A stretch of 64,000 nt of DNA from Mycolicibacterium fortuitum subsp. fortuitum (GCF_022179545.1 NZ_AP025518.1:3906001-3970000); one strand, 5' to 3'; counted from the first letter of the stretch, positions 52,917-62,645 are shown. Notes: generated by a model not told the origin, from the sequence alone. Made by a program: numbers and translations.

Positions 52917-55379
52917 ATGTCCGGCCCGCCACCGCGGTCGCGGTCTACGGTTGCCAAGTTGGCCATGCACTGTGTGCTGGCCGGAGTGCTCGTGGCAGTG
53001 CTGATGTTCCCCGTAGTCGGCGGAATCGGAATGATGACCGCGCGGCTATCCGACACGGTGGCACAGGATTCCGCCGAGGTGCTCAGAGGTGACGCACCGA
53101 TCGTCACCACCATGGTCGACGCCTCGGGCAAGCCCATCGCGTGGCTGTACGAACAACGCCGATGGGTGGTTCCTCCCGAGAAAATCGCCGACACCATGAA
53201 ACTGGCCATCGTGTCGGTAGAAGACAAGCGCTTCGCTGAACACAACGGTGTCGATATCCAGGGAACGCTGAACGGCCTCATCGGTTATCTACGCGGCATC
53301 GACGACGTTCGCGGCGGCTCCACTCTGGAACAGCAGTACGTCAAGAATTACAACCTCCTGGTCAAGGCCAAAACAGACGCCGAACGCCGGGCCGCCGTCG
53401 AGGTGAGCCCTGCACGCAAGCTGCGCGAGATCCGGATCGCGCTCGCCCTCGACAAGACGCTTCCCAAGGGTGAGATCCTGGCCCGCTACCTGAACCTGGT
53501 GTCATTCGGCAACGGCGCCTTCGGAGTTCAGGACGCCGCCCGGACCTACTTCGGCGTCGATGCCGCCGACCTCACCTGGCCCCAGGCCGCTCTCCTGGCC
53601 GGCGTCGTGCGGTCCACCAGCGCACTGAATCCCTACACCAATCCTGACGGCGCCCTGGCCCGGCGCAACCTCGTGCTCGACACCCTGATCGACTATCTGC
53701 CGGACCGGGCCGCGGAACTGCGCGCCGCCAAGGCAGCACCGCTGGGTGTACTCCCCCAGGCCGACCCACTTCCCCAGGGCTGCATCGCCGCCGGCAACCG
53801 CGCGTTCTTCTGTGAGTACGTTCTGCACTACCTGGCCCGTGCCGGGCTGACCATGGAGGATGTCACCCGCAACGGTTACCTGATCCGGACCACGCTGGAC
53901 CCCAAGGTGCAGGACAGCGTCCAGTCCGCGATCGAGAAGTACGCCGACCCCAATGCCACCGGCGTCGCCAGTGTGATGAGCGTGATCACCCCCGGCAAGG
54001 ACACGCATCGGCTGATCGCCATGGGCGACAGCCGCACATACGGTCTCGACCTCGACGCCAACCAGACCGTGCAACCACAGCCTTTTTCGTTGGTCGGTGA
54101 CGGCGCAGGCTCGATCTTCAAGATCTTCACCACCGCAGCCGCACTCGAGATGGGTATGGGCATCAATGCCCAACTCGATGTCCCCGGAACGTTCGTGGGC
54201 AAGGGACTGGGAAGCAGCGATACCCCCGGATGCCCGAAGGAATCCTGGTGTGTCCGTAACGCGCACGGATTCCCCAGCCAGCTCAACGTCACCGACGCAC
54301 TGGCGCAATCACCCAATACCGCCTTCGCCAAGCTGATCTCGCAGATCGGGGTACCACGCGCGGTCGACATGGCTGTGCGCCTGGGGCTGCGGTCCTACGC
54401 CGAACCCGGTAGCGCCCGCGATTACAACCCCGATTCCGACGAGAGCATCGCCGATTACGTCAAGCGCCAGAACATCGGCTCCTTCACTCTCGGGCCGCTC
54501 GAGCTCAACGCGCTGGAGTTGGCGAACGTCGGAGCGACCCTGGCCTCGGGCGGGACCTGGTGCCCGCCGAGCCCGATCGACAAGATCTTCGACCGGAACG
54601 GCCGAGAGGTGGGCGTCGAGACGGTGCCCTGCGATCAGGCGGTACCGGAGGGTCTCGCCAACACCCTGGCCAACGCGCTGGGCAAGGATCACGCCAGCGG
54701 AACCGCCGCAGGCGCAGCGAGTTCGGTCGGCTGGAAGCTGCCGATGTCGGGCAAGACCGGGACCACCGAGGCTCACCGATCGTCGGGGTTCCTCGGTTTC
54801 ACCAACCGGTACGCCGCCGCGAACTACATCTTCGACGACTCGTCGTCACCATCGGGACTGTGCTCGTACCCGCTCCGCAAATGCGGCAGCGGCACCCTGT
54901 TCGGCGGTACCGAGCCGGCGTTGACCTGGTACGCCGCAATGAGTCCCATCGCCGACGACTTCGGGCCCGTGGCCCTGCCTCCCACCGATCCGCGATATGT
55001 CGACGGCGGCCCCGGCGGTCAGGTGCCCAGCGTGACCGGACTCAAGGTGGAGGAGGCGCGTAAACGCCTGCTGGACGCGGGTTTCCGAGTTGCCGACAAA
55101 CCCACACCCGTCAACAGCGAGGCCACCAAGGGCTCGGTCGTCGGCACAACCCCGAGCGGCAGAACGATTCCCGGCTCGATCATCACGATAAACACCAGCA
55201 CCGGATATGTGCCGCCACCTCCGCCGGTCTTCATCCCGAGCCCGGATCTTCCGCCGCCACCGACGCTCAACGAACTGGGACCGCCCCCGCCACCCAACGT
55301 CATCGAAATCCCCGGACTACCCCCGATCACGCTGCCGCCACCCGCACCGCCGCCACCGCCGGCGCCGCCGCCTGCGTGA
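52917..55379 (+). CDS. ponA3: Bifunctional class A penicillin-binding protein with PASTA domain (PonA2/PonA3-like)
   Basis: The 820-residue protein from ATG 52917 has one N-terminal membrane helix and a glycosyltransferase domain (VSVEDKRFAEHNGVD, RGGSTLEQQYVKN). The transpeptidase has SIFK at 399-402, SPN in AQSPNTAF and KTG in MSGKTGTTEAH. One PASTA domain (PSVTGLKVEEARKRLLDAGF) near 700-760 and a Pro-rich tail follow. It is very close to mycobacterial PonA2, but the flanks lack the whiB4 neighbour of ponA2. The locus instead recalls M. smegmatis ponA3, a ponA2 paralogue reported as poorly expressed. TACCCT at 52904-52909 could be a -10 for a leaderless start. Confidence 0.87.
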   Translation: MSGPPPRSRSTVAKLAMHCVLAGVLVAVLMFPVVGGIGMMTARLSDTVAQDSAEVLRGDAPIVTTMVDASGKPIAWLYEQRRWVVPPEKIADTMKLAIVSVEDKRFAEHNGVDIQGTLNGLIGYLRGIDDVRGGSTLEQQYVKNYNLLVKAKTDAERRAAVEVSPARKLREIRIALALDKTLPKGEILARYLNLVSFGNGAFGVQDAARTYFGVDAADLTWPQAALLAGVVRSTSALNPYTNPDGALARRNLVLDTLIDYLPDRAAELRAAKAAPLGVLPQADPLPQGCIAAGNRAFFCEYVLHYLARAGLTMEDVTRNGYLIRTTLDPKVQDSVQSAIEKYADPNATGVASVMSVITPGKDTHRLIAMGDSRTYGLDLDANQTVQPQPFSLVGDGAGSIFKIFTTAAALEMGMGINAQLDVPGTFVGKGLGSSDTPGCPKESWCVRNAHGFPSQLNVTDALAQSPNTAFAKLISQIGVPRAVDMAVRLGLRSYAEPGSARDYNPDSDESIADYVKRQNIGSFTLGPLELNALELANVGATLASGGTWCPPSPIDKIFDRNGREVGVETVPCDQAVPEGLANTLANALGKDHASGTAAGAASSVGWKLPMSGKTGTTEAHRSSGFLGFTNRYAAANYIFDDSSSPSGLCSYPLRKCGSGTLFGGTEPALTWYAAMSPIADDFGPVALPPTDPRYVDGGPGGQVPSVTGLKVEEARKRLLDAGFRVADKPTPVNSEATKGSVVGTTPSGRTIPGSIITINTSTGYVPPPPPVFIPSPDLPPPPTLNELGPPPPPNVIEIPGLPPITLPPPAPPPPPAPPPA

Positions 55380-55538
55380 CCGTTTGCGCCAGCCCCGAGC
55401 AACGCCGTGTGCCGGGGCAGGTTTGCCGTGGTCGGGGGTTGTCAGCGGCGCCGATGAATCCGCACGTTTGAATATCGACAGATGTGGCAATTCTTCTCGC
55501 CGACAACACTCAGTTACATCGAGAGGATCGAACCGACC

Positions 55539-55694
55539 ATGATTGTGCTTGGCATCATTCTCCTGTTGATCGGCTACTTTGCCGGTATCTCGATCCTCTA
55601 CACGATCGGCGGCATCCTCGTGGTGATCGGGATCATCCTGTGGATCCTTGGGGCCGTCGGCCGTCCGGTCGGCGGGCGAAAAGTCTGGTTCTAG
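55539..55694 (+). CDS. DUF6131-type small membrane protein
   Basis: The 51-residue product from ATG 55539 is almost entirely two short hydrophobic helices (MIVLGIILLLIGYFAGISIL and IGGILVVIGIILWILGAVG), ending in GRPVGGRKVWF. GAGAGG lies upstream, about 12 bases from the ATG. An upstream in-frame ATG at 55482 would add 19 polar residues and is less likely. Such proteins are common in mycobacteria and their role is unknown. A strong hairpin terminator follows at 55826. Confidence 0.7.
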   Translation: MIVLGIILLLIGYFAGISILYTIGGILVVIGIILWILGAVGRPVGGRKVWF

Positions 55695-55743
55695 CGGCGA
55701 GGCCCGGGTCGTCGCAACGCCGCAACTGCCCCGAGTCGCGGAA

Positions 55744-55773
55744 AGGTACTGACCACAACAGCTTTCAGTACCT
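55744..55773. repeat. 9-bp perfect inverted repeat downstream of the DUF6131 gene
   Basis: AGGTACTGA (55744-55752) pairs exactly with TCAGTACCT (55765-55773) across a 12-base loop. It lies about 50 bases past the DUF6131 stop and could be an RNA stem-loop or a protein site. No U-tract follows. Confidence 0.45.
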
Positions 55774-55825
55774 CGCGTCGGGGCAGGCCGGAGTCGACAC
55801 TCTACCGAGAGCCAGTCCTGTGACG

Positions 55826-55851
55826 AGCGTGCCGCCTACGGGCGGCACGCT
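55826..55851. terminator. Strong bidirectional hairpin terminator
   Basis: AGCGTGCCGCC and GGCGGCACGCT form an 11-bp perfect stem closed by the tetraloop TACG. It sits between the DUF6131 gene (forward) and the PknH-sensor-like lipoprotein (reverse), the position expected of a shared terminator. There is no U-tract, as is usual for mycobacterial I-shaped terminators. Confidence 0.75.
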
Positions 55852-55908
55852 TCGCCACGACCGCAGAAAGCTACACGTTCGCCACAGCGCGCAACTGGGC
55901 CACCCCGG

Positions 55909-56619
55909 CTACGAAACGATCGGTGGTGTGTCGATTCGCGCCGAGATCTGCTTGACGATCTTGACCGCTGAATCAGCCGGCTTGGCGCTGCAGGTGTTGA
56001 CGTCGACGACGATGTTGTTGTTCGCCGTCAATGCACGACCGCAGGCCCATCCACCCGCCTGGGCGTTGGATTGGGTGGCCACCGTGCTCAGCACACCACC
56101 GTCGGTCGAGATGGGCCCCACGTCCCACAGAGTGCCCGTCTGCGTGTGGGTGTAGTGCTTGCACGCCGGCCACTGTCGGACCGAAGCGTCGTAGAAAGCC
56201 TTGGCCTGACCGGCGTCGGCGAATCGAACCACCGCCTGCTTGGCGTAGTGAACGAGGACGTCCGGCTCGCTCAGCGTCACCTCTTGCTCGTCGGTGAACC
56301 CACTATCGGCGTACACGGGGGCCTGCGCCGCACCGTCGACCGCGAGGCACTCCCGGGGCGCCATCGTCCCGCTGTCGTCAGACATTTGCGAGTCGGTACC
56401 GGTGACAGTCATTCCCCCCGCTGCCATTGCGGCGTTGATCTGTTCGGGAGAAAGCAACAATCGGGGCAGCGTTTTCTGTCGCAACGGCGTCGGAGGAAAA
56501 GAAGTGATCATCGGCTTTGTCGGAGTGGTTTCGGCCGCCTGTTCCGTCGATTGACCACCGCAGCCCGCAGCAAGGGCGCAAACAGCAGCGATGGTGATCA
56601 CGGTTGTCGCAAAGCGCAT
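55909..56619 (-). CDS. Lipoprotein with PknH-type extracellular sensor domain
   Basis: The protein has 236 residues from ATG 56619, chosen because GGGGGA lies eight bases upstream; ATG 56634 would add five. The signal ends in a lipobox ALAAGC. The mature part has LLLSPEQINAAMAAGGMTVT, ECLAVDGAAQAPVYADSGF, AFYDASVRQWPACKHYT and GWACGRALTANNNIVVDVNT. This layout and the conserved cysteine pairs (C in ECLAV and ACKHY, C in WACGR and NTCSA) match the PknH sensor-domain family. Its ligand is unknown. Confidence 0.78.
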   Translation of the reverse strand: MRFATTVITIAAVCALAAGCGGQSTEQAAETTPTKPMITSFPPTPLRQKTLPRLLLSPEQINAAMAAGGMTVTGTDSQMSDDSGTMAPRECLAVDGAAQAPVYADSGFTDEQEVTLSEPDVLVHYAKQAVVRFADAGQAKAFYDASVRQWPACKHYTHTQTGTLWDVGPISTDGGVLSTVATQSNAQAGGWACGRALTANNNIVVDVNTCSAKPADSAVKIVKQISARIDTPPIVS

Positions 56620-56816
56620 TCGTCGTTCCCCCATTTCTGCGCCGGCACCTCTGAGCCACGGTCATGTCGACCCGTAATGGACAAATCCAGAAAAACAGCG
56701 AAGTGGTGCCCGATGCAGGACATTTCCCATAACAGTTGAAGACTTTCCGAAACCGTTACCGAAACAACATCAACGTCGGCCAGGTGAGGGAATCCAGGTG
56801 GAATACACCGCTTGAG

Positions 56817-56890
56817 TGGGGCGGGCGGGGCTCGAACCCGCGACCAATGGATTATGAGTCCACGGCTCTAACCGACTGAGCTACCGCCCC
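56817..56890 (-). tRNA. tRNA with CAU anticodon (elongator Met or lysidine-modified Ile2)
   Basis: On the reverse strand the 74-nt cloverleaf is complete. The acceptor GGGGCGG pairs with CCGCCCC, and the D-stem is GCTC/GAGC. The anticodon stem is GTGGA/TCCAT with loop CTCATAA (anticodon CAT), and the T-arm is GCGGG-TTCGAGC-CCCGC. The discriminator is A and no CCA is encoded. The D loop rules out nothing, and the first acceptor pair G-C excludes initiator tRNA. The variable region TGGTC looks like E. coli tRNA-Ile2 rather than GGGTC of elongator Met, but that is weak evidence. Confidence 0.9.
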
Positions 56891-56978
56891 CGGGCGCATC
56901 TGCGCCGCAATATGGTCCCACATGGCGAAGCGACCGAGCCAAATGAGGGCACGTGGTGCCATCACGCCAGGTGAGATC

Positions 56979-58010
56979 ATGGCGGACGTGCCTTCTCACG
57001 CGTTCGCCTCGGACAACGCCGCGCCCGCACACCCCAAGGTGATCGACGCCATCGCCGCGGCCAACACCGGCTCCGCCGCGTCTTACGGGAACGATCCGGT
57101 CACCCAGCGTGCGGCCGAGGCCATCAAGGACGCCTTCGCCTCCCCCGACGCCGAGGTGCTGTTCGCGCTCACCGGCACCGCCGCCAATGTCATCGCGCTG
57201 GCCTCGGCGGTGCGGCCGTGGCAGGAGATCCTGTGCAGCGATATCGCGCACTCGCTCGTCGACGAAGCGGGCGGGCCGGTCCGGCTCTCAGGTGCCCAGC
57301 TGACCAAGCTGCCCAGCGACAACGGCGTGATCGATCCGGCCGAGCTCGACACCGCGGTGGCCCGACGCGGCCCGGTACACCACTCACAACCGCGCATCGT
57401 CAGCATCACCCAGTCCACCGAGAACGGCCGGGTCTGGGCTCCGGAGGCCATCGAGGAGTTCATCGGCCACGCTCACGAGCTCGAACTGCTCGTCCACGTC
57501 GACGGGTCCCGGATCGCCAATGCGGTTGCCGCGCTGGCCATGTCTCCGCTGGAGGCGGTCGCGGACGCCGACATCGTCACCGTAGGTGGCACCAAGAACG
57601 GCATGCTGATGGGCGATGCGATCCTGGTCCGCCGCCCCGAGTTGTTCGACGGAATCCGCTTCGTGCAAAAGCAGATCGGCCAGCTGGCCAGCAAGCAGCG
57701 CTTCATCGCCGCACAGTTCGAGGCGATGCTGGACGACGGGTTGTGGCTGCAGACCGCTGCCCACGCCAACCGGATGGCCGCCCGGCTCAGTGCGGGACTA
57801 CAGGCGCTCGGCCTGACGTTGGTATCCCCCACCGAGGCCAACGAGATATTCGTCGACCTCGAACCCGCTGCCTACTCGGCACTCTCAGCCGAGTACGCCG
57901 TGCACCGCCCCGACCCCCGGCTGCCCACCGTGCGGTTGGTCTGTTCGTGGGCGACGACAGAAGCCGAAATCGACGATGTTCTGCGGTTGCTGGCGTCGAC
58001 TTCTACCTGA
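56979..58010 (+). CDS. Low-specificity threonine aldolase-like PLP enzyme
   Basis: The protein has 343 residues from ATG 56979 (AGGTGAG just upstream); ATG 56922 would add 19 residues. This fold-type I PLP enzyme has FASDNAAPAHPKVIDAIAAA at the start and FALTGTAANVIALASAVRPW near 65. The PLP-binding aspartate is in VHVDGSRIANA near 170 and the Schiff-base lysine in TVGGTKNGML near 205. It cleaves threonine/allo-threonine to glycine and acetaldehyde in the family generally. It is adjacent to the tRNA on the opposite strand. Confidence 0.85.
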   Translation: MADVPSHAFASDNAAPAHPKVIDAIAAANTGSAASYGNDPVTQRAAEAIKDAFASPDAEVLFALTGTAANVIALASAVRPWQEILCSDIAHSLVDEAGGPVRLSGAQLTKLPSDNGVIDPAELDTAVARRGPVHHSQPRIVSITQSTENGRVWAPEAIEEFIGHAHELELLVHVDGSRIANAVAALAMSPLEAVADADIVTVGGTKNGMLMGDAILVRRPELFDGIRFVQKQIGQLASKQRFIAAQFEAMLDDGLWLQTAAHANRMAARLSAGLQALGLTLVSPTEANEIFVDLEPAAYSALSAEYAVHRPDPRLPTVRLVCSWATTEAEIDDVLRLLASTST

Positions 58011-58076
58011 GGGCGGTGGTTTTTGCGGGGCAACGACCACTCGTCGGAAACGGCGCACCAGCGAACCGCGAAAACC

Positions 58077-58919
58077 TCAGCTGTAGATGGGTTGCCCGTC
58101 GGCGCCCAGCCGGTACTGTTCGGTGCCCTCGTCGACCCTAGCGGCATCGGCGCCCAGCGCGACCGCCACCTTGTTGCAGGCGTTGCGCATGACGTCGAGC
58201 GTCAGCTCGACGGCCTCGTTCTGCGAAAAGTGTTGGCGGAGTTCGTCACCCGACACCTGTGACGGCGTCCAGATCAACGCGTCGACGTATCGCAGCGCGG
58301 CCTTGTGCCGATCGGGCAGGTCGGAATTCTCGAAGTCGTCGATGCCGTCATAGTCGGACTCGGTGGCACCGGCCTCCAGAGCCGCGGCCTCCCGCAGCGA
58401 CTTGCACAACCGGCAGTTGTGCTGGCGCGCCCCGCGCAACCGCACGATCTCAGAGGTCACGGGGTCCAGCGCGCGCAGTCGCCCCACGGCCGGCACAAAG
58501 GTGTCGAGGACGTAGTCGGCCGGATTGGTCTCGTGGTCCCAGGCGACGGGGCCGTCCGGCCAGTCCACCCCCAACGCAGCCAACCCGGCGCGCATCCGGG
58601 GCACGAAGTCGGCCACATAGATCAGCACCGCCACGGTGAACACGTCGGGCCCGAGCAGGTCGGAAAATGCAGCCCGTTGCGCATTGTTGATGCCGGTGAC
58701 ATCGGTGCTGAACTGCTCGGCGAATTCGGTGACCATCGGGTCGACGCAGCCGCCGCTGGTCTCCGACGGCAGCGCCGGCAGACCCAGGGTCGAGCCGCAC
58801 ACGTCACGCACGTCGGCATTGATATCGGCCAACTTCGGTGGCGAAAGCGCAATCAGGTGCGTCAACTCGCTGAGCAGATCGGCAGACACACCGGCAGTAT
58901 CCTCCACCGCGCCCGGCAT
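58077..58919 (-). CDS. Carboxymuconolactone decarboxylase/AhpD-fold protein
   Basis: The protein has 280 residues from ATG 58919. The AhpD-like core has VRLRGARQHNCRLCKSLREA with a CxxC redox pair near residue 180, and a downstream KAALRYVDALIWTP with DVMRNACNKVAVAL. The N-terminal half resembles a second, degenerate CMD repeat. Such proteins act as peroxidase-like or disulfide-exchange enzymes; the exact role here is unknown. It begins 7 bases after the Lrp-type regulator on the same strand, so both are one operon. Confidence 0.75.
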   Translation of the reverse strand: MPGAVEDTAGVSADLLSELTHLIALSPPKLADINADVRDVCGSTLGLPALPSETSGGCVDPMVTEFAEQFSTDVTGINNAQRAAFSDLLGPDVFTVAVLIYVADFVPRMRAGLAALGVDWPDGPVAWDHETNPADYVLDTFVPAVGRLRALDPVTSEIVRLRGARQHNCRLCKSLREAAALEAGATESDYDGIDDFENSDLPDRHKAALRYVDALIWTPSQVSGDELRQHFSQNEAVELTLDVMRNACNKVAVALGADAARVDEGTEQYRLGADGQPIYS

Positions 58920-58926
58920 CGTGCGG

Positions 58927-59832
58927 TTACCCGGCAGTCGAATCGAACATCTCAAGACCCGACGCGTAACTCTCCTTGACCACATCCAGATGGACCCAAC
59001 TGTCGACGACTCCGACCCCGGGCAGGGCACGCACCGCGTCGAGAATCTCGACGAGGTGGGCCGCCGAGAACGCTCGCACCGTGGCCAACAGATCGAAGCG
59101 ACCGAGCGTGCGTGCCACGAAGATCACCGATCGCATCGCGCGCAGCGCCGCCACCACCTCGTCGCCGGCTCCGGTGAGCCGGATGCCGAGGCCGAGCGCA
59201 CTCTGGCGGTCCTGCCCGGAGTGACGCACCACGGCGCCGATGCGCACCACCTGGGATTCGACCAGTCGCACCACCCGCCGACGCGCGCCCGCAGGTGAAA
59301 GGCCCACCGTCTGCGCAAGGTCCACATACGATGCGCGCCCGTCATCCTGCAATGCCCGCAGCAGCGCCAGATCCAGGTCGTCGACGTCGACGTTGACGTC
59401 CCCGACCGGGCCGACGACGTCGCGCAACACCTCGACATAGGTGAGTGTGTCGACGCCGACCACGCCATCCATCGCACGCAACTCGGCGATCACGCCGTCG
59501 ACGTCGCGGATCGTCCCGACCCGCGCTTCAGCGATCAACCCGTACGCACCGCTGGTCAGCGACAGGAACGCGATGTCGACCCGCTGCGCCAGGATGTTCG
59601 CGATCGGGGCCACCGGTCCGTCGACCATCACGCTCACGTGGGCCAGGGCGCCGCGGCCGAGAACTGCCGGGTGGACTACCCCGCGTATCACCACCTGCCC
59701 TCCGTCGATCAGGCGCTGGATCCGCGCCGCGGCCGCCGAACGGGACAATCCGACCCGGTCGGCGATATCGCGATGAGTCAGCCGCCCGTCACCCTCCAGC
59801 AGGCTGATGATCGCCTCGTCAACCTCGTCCAT
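58927..59832 (-). CDS. Tandem Lrp/AsnC-family transcriptional regulator
   Basis: The 301-residue protein carries two complete Lrp/AsnC units. Unit 1 begins [20 protein letters not shown] with helix-turn-helix [20 protein letters not shown], and a RAM-type domain to about 145. Unit 2 begins [20 protein letters not shown] with [20 protein letters not shown] and its own ligand domain. Duplicated Lrp proteins are typical of actinobacteria and often control amino-acid catabolism. It is divergent from the ureohydrolase operon, its likely target. A CTGAAATTCAG palindrome lies 12 bases before its start. Confidence 0.87.
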   Translation of the reverse strand: MDEVDEAIISLLEGDGRLTHRDIADRVGLSRSAAAARIQRLIDGGQVVIRGVVHPAVLGRGALAHVSVMVDGPVAPIANILAQRVDIAFLSLTSGAYGLIAEARVGTIRDVDGVIAELRAMDGVVGVDTLTYVEVLRDVVGPVGDVNVDVDDLDLALLRALQDDGRASYVDLAQTVGLSPAGARRRVVRLVESQVVRIGAVVRHSGQDRQSALGLGIRLTGAGDEVVAALRAMRSVIFVARTLGRFDLLATVRAFSAAHLVEILDAVRALPGVGVVDSWVHLDVVKESYASGLEMFDSTAG

Positions 59833-59843
59833 CCGAACACCAC

Positions 59844-59854
59844 CTGAAATTCAG
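59844..59854. promoter_or_regulatory. Palindrome CTGAAATTCAG upstream of the Lrp-type gene
   Basis: The 11-bp perfect palindrome sits 12 bases before the regulator ATG in an unusually AT-rich gap, the composition favoured by Lrp/AsnC binding. Autoregulation is the obvious reading. Confidence 0.4.
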
Positions 59855-59985
59855 TCCGAGATTTTTCCTCGCGGATCCACTGTCACAAAGATCAGTATCT
59901 CGGCATCATGTCGCTTTTTCTGATCGAAATGATAGCTGTAACCGGCGTATCAACATTTCCACGCGGCATCTCGTGATCGAATCGA

Positions 59986-60014
59986 TTGCATGTCCTGAGC
60001 TGCGGGTTTACCGT
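59986..60014 (+). promoter_or_regulatory. Candidate promoter of the ureohydrolase operon
   Basis: TTGCAT (59986-59991) and TACCGT (60009-60014) are 17 bases apart. A start near 60021 leaves a 42-base leader containing the AGAGGAAG ribosome-binding site before ATG 60063. The -10 lies inside TTACCGTAA, a 9-bp palindrome that could be a binding site too. Confidence 0.4.
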
Positions 60015-60062
60015 AACGCACATCACATTGACCTCAAATCTGAACGCAGAGGAAGTGTCAGC

Positions 60063-61034
60063 ATGACCACGACATCTTCGGGGACATCTCCGGGTCCCAT
60101 CGGGCCCGTCGACGCATCGAAGATCCCGCGCTTCGCCGGTCCGGCCACCTTCGCCCGCCTGCCTCGTCTCGACCAGGTGACCAAAGCAGATGTGGTGGTC
60201 GCCGGAATCCCCTTCGACTCCGGCGTCTCCTACCGGCCGGGCGCCCGGTTCGGCCCAACCCACGTCCGCGAATCCTCGCGGCTGCTGCGCCCGTACAACC
60301 CCGCGATGGACGTATCCCCCTTCGAGCTCATCCAGGTCGCCGACGCCGGCGATATCGCCGTGAACCCCTTCAACATTCACGAGGCGATCGAGACCATCGA
60401 GGGTGCCGCGCGTGATCTCACCTCCGACGGAACCAAACTGGTGACCATCGGGGGCGACCACACCATCGCACTGCCGCTGCTGCGCGCCGCCGCTGCCCAG
60501 CACGGCCCGGTGGCGCTTGTGCACTTCGACGCCCACCTGGACACCTGGGACACCTACTTCGGCGCCGAGTACACCCACGGCACTCCGTTCCGCCGCGCCG
60601 TCGAGGAGGGCATCCTCGACACCGAGGCGCTGTCGCACGTCGGCACCCGGGGACCGCTGTACGGCAAGAAAGATCTGGAGGACGACCGCCGCTTCGGGTT
60701 CGGCATCGTCACCTCTTCCGACGTGTATTACCAAGGCGTGCGCGAAGTTGTCGACAAGCTGCGACAGCGTCTGGGCAACCGCCCGGTGTACCTGTCGATC
60801 GACATCGACGTCCTCGACCCGGCGCACGCCCCCGGCACCGGCACCCCGGAAGCCGGCGGCATGACCAGCCGCGAACTACTGGAGATCCTGCGAGGGTTCC
60901 GGGGGCTGAACCTGGTGGGTGCCGACGTGGTGGAGGTGGCCCCGGCCTACGACCACGCCGAGATCACCGGTGTCGCCGCGTCGCACGTCGCCTACGACCT
61001 GGTGTCCCTGCTGGCTTTGGGGCCCGATGCGTAA
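60063..61034 (+). CDS. Ureohydrolase (agmatinase/guanidinobutyrase family)
   Basis: The 323-residue arginase-fold enzyme from ATG 60063 has all dimanganese ligand motifs: GGDHTIALP near 140, [11 protein letters not shown] near 160 and [20 protein letters not shown] near 243. It splits urea from a guanidino compound. [17 protein letters not shown] and the ALP after GGDHTI resemble agmatinase/guanidinobutyrase rather than arginase. The next gene, a ThDP enzyme, overlaps by 8 bp. Together with the symporter this suggests 4-guanidinobutyrate or a related acid as substrate. Confidence 0.88.
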   Translation: MTTTSSGTSPGPIGPVDASKIPRFAGPATFARLPRLDQVTKADVVVAGIPFDSGVSYRPGARFGPTHVRESSRLLRPYNPAMDVSPFELIQVADAGDIAVNPFNIHEAIETIEGAARDLTSDGTKLVTIGGDHTIALPLLRAAAAQHGPVALVHFDAHLDTWDTYFGAEYTHGTPFRRAVEEGILDTEALSHVGTRGPLYGKKDLEDDRRFGFGIVTSSDVYYQGVREVVDKLRQRLGNRPVYLSIDIDVLDPAHAPGTGTPEAGGMTSRELLEILRGFRGLNLVGADVVEVAPAYDHAEITGVAASHVAYDLVSLLALGPDA

Positions 61035-62631
61035 CGGCGGCGACCTCGTCGTCGAAACCCTTACCGCGCTGGGTGTCTCGCATGTTTTCGGCATCCCCGG
61101 CCAGAACGCGCTCGGCCTGTTCGATGCGATCCGGCGCAGTGACCTGAGGTTCGTCAGTTCACGGGTGGAGAACAACTCGGCATTCGGTGCCGACGGCTAC
61201 AGCCGCGTCACCGGCGAGGTAGGGGTGCTGTTCCTGTCCACCGGTCCCGGTGCGTTGACCGCGCTCGGCGCGCTGCAGGAGGCCTACGCCACCGGGGTGC
61301 CGGTGCTGGTAATCGCCAGCCAGGTGCCGCGCTCCGGAATGGGCCTGCGCCGCGGCATGCTGCACCAGCTCGACGATCAGAGGGCCAGCGCGGTCAACGT
61401 CACGAAGAGCGTCGCGACGGTGCGGCGGGCCGCCGAGATCCCGAGCCTGATCGCCGACGCCTACGCGTTGGCACGTTCGGCACCGGCCGGGCCGGCGTGG
61501 GTGGAGATTCCGCAGGATGTCCTGTTGGAACCGACGACGGTACCGCAGGTCGGCACGCTCGACGTGACGCCGACGCAGCGTGCCCCGCGGATGGAGCTGA
61601 TCGACGAGGCGGCGGCAGTGCTCAACAACGCCGAGCGCCCGGTGATCCTCGCCGGTGGCGGTGTGCGGCGCTCCCCCGGCGGCCCGGAAGCACTGGTTGC
61701 CCTCGCCGAAAAGCTCGGCGCACCAGTGGTTTCCACGGTCGGCGGCAAGGGAGCCATCGCGTTCGATCACCCGCTGTCGGCGGCGTCGTGGATCGAGGAC
61801 CGTTACACCACCGAGATGCTGGAGAATGCCGACGTGCTGGTGGCCGTCGGTACTGCGATCGGCGAAGTCACCAGCAACTACTTCACGTTCACACCGCACG
61901 GCCGGCTGATCCACATCGATGCCGAGGCCCGCGTGCTGGAGGCCAACCACCCTGCCCTGGCCATCCACGCGGATGCCGCGCAGGCGCTGGGGGCACTGGC
62001 CGAACACGTCACCGCGCGCGAAGGCACCACAGGTGCCACCCAGGCCGCGGAATTGCGAAAAGCCGTTGAGGACCGCCTTGCCGGTCAGGACCTGGCCACC
62101 GAATTACAACTGATGGCCGATCTGCGGGCCGCCGTGCCATCCGGTTCGCACACCTTCTGGGACATGACGATCGCCGGATACTGGGCCTGGTCGGTGTGGG
62201 ACCCGCAAGACGGCGGGTTCCATTCCGCCCAGGGCGCAGGCGGTTTGGGCTTCGCCTTCCCGGCCGCTCTGGCGGCGGCGATCGCCACCGGCGAGCGGAC
62301 GTTCGCGGTGTCCGGTGACGGCGGTGCCATGTACTCGATCGCAGAACTGGCCACCGCCCGCCAGCACGACGCCAACATCACCTGGCTGATCGTCGATGAC
62401 GGCGGCTACGGGATCCTGCGGGAGTACATGACCGCGGAATTCGGCACTGCGACCGCCACCGAGCTGGCCCGGCCCGACTTCGCGCAGCTTGCAGCCAGTT
62501 TCGGAATTCCCGCACATACCGCCACACCCGACAACGTCGGGCAGATGGTGGCCGCCACATTCGGCACCGACGGTCCCGCCGTGATCGTCCTGCCCGCCGT
62601 ACTGAAGATGTTCGCCCCCACTCACCTCTGA
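61027..62631 (+). CDS. ThDP-binding decarboxylase/synthase-like enzyme (AruI- or acetolactate-synthase-like)
   Basis: The protein has 534 residues from ATG 61027, inside the end of the ureohydrolase gene. The Pyr domain has [17 protein letters not shown] and the activating Glu in [17 protein letters not shown] near residue 48. The PP domain has [16 protein letters not shown] near 424 and [12 protein letters not shown] (Asp in place of Asn in the usual GDG-NN motif). Among relatives, 2-ketoarginine decarboxylase AruI acts in arginine transaminase catabolism upstream of guanidinobutyrase. That association makes it the best guess, but oxo-acid specificity is unproven. Confidence 0.8.
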   Translation: MRNGGDLVVETLTALGVSHVFGIPGQNALGLFDAIRRSDLRFVSSRVENNSAFGADGYSRVTGEVGVLFLSTGPGALTALGALQEAYATGVPVLVIASQVPRSGMGLRRGMLHQLDDQRASAVNVTKSVATVRRAAEIPSLIADAYALARSAPAGPAWVEIPQDVLLEPTTVPQVGTLDVTPTQRAPRMELIDEAAAVLNNAERPVILAGGGVRRSPGGPEALVALAEKLGAPVVSTVGGKGAIAFDHPLSAASWIEDRYTTEMLENADVLVAVGTAIGEVTSNYFTFTPHGRLIHIDAEARVLEANHPALAIHADAAQALGALAEHVTAREGTTGATQAAELRKAVEDRLAGQDLATELQLMADLRAAVPSGSHTFWDMTIAGYWAWSVWDPQDGGFHSAQGAGGLGFAFPAALAAAIATGERTFAVSGDGGAMYSIAELATARQHDANITWLIVDDGGYGILREYMTAEFGTATATELARPDFAQLAASFGIPAHTATPDNVGQMVAATFGTDGPAVIVLPAVLKMFAPTHL

Positions 62632-62645
62632 CCGAAGGATCCATC

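Noticed and set aside
60021..60062. Guanidine riboswitch before the ureohydrolase
   Set aside because: The leader of about 42 bases is too short and shows no ykkC-like conserved segments.
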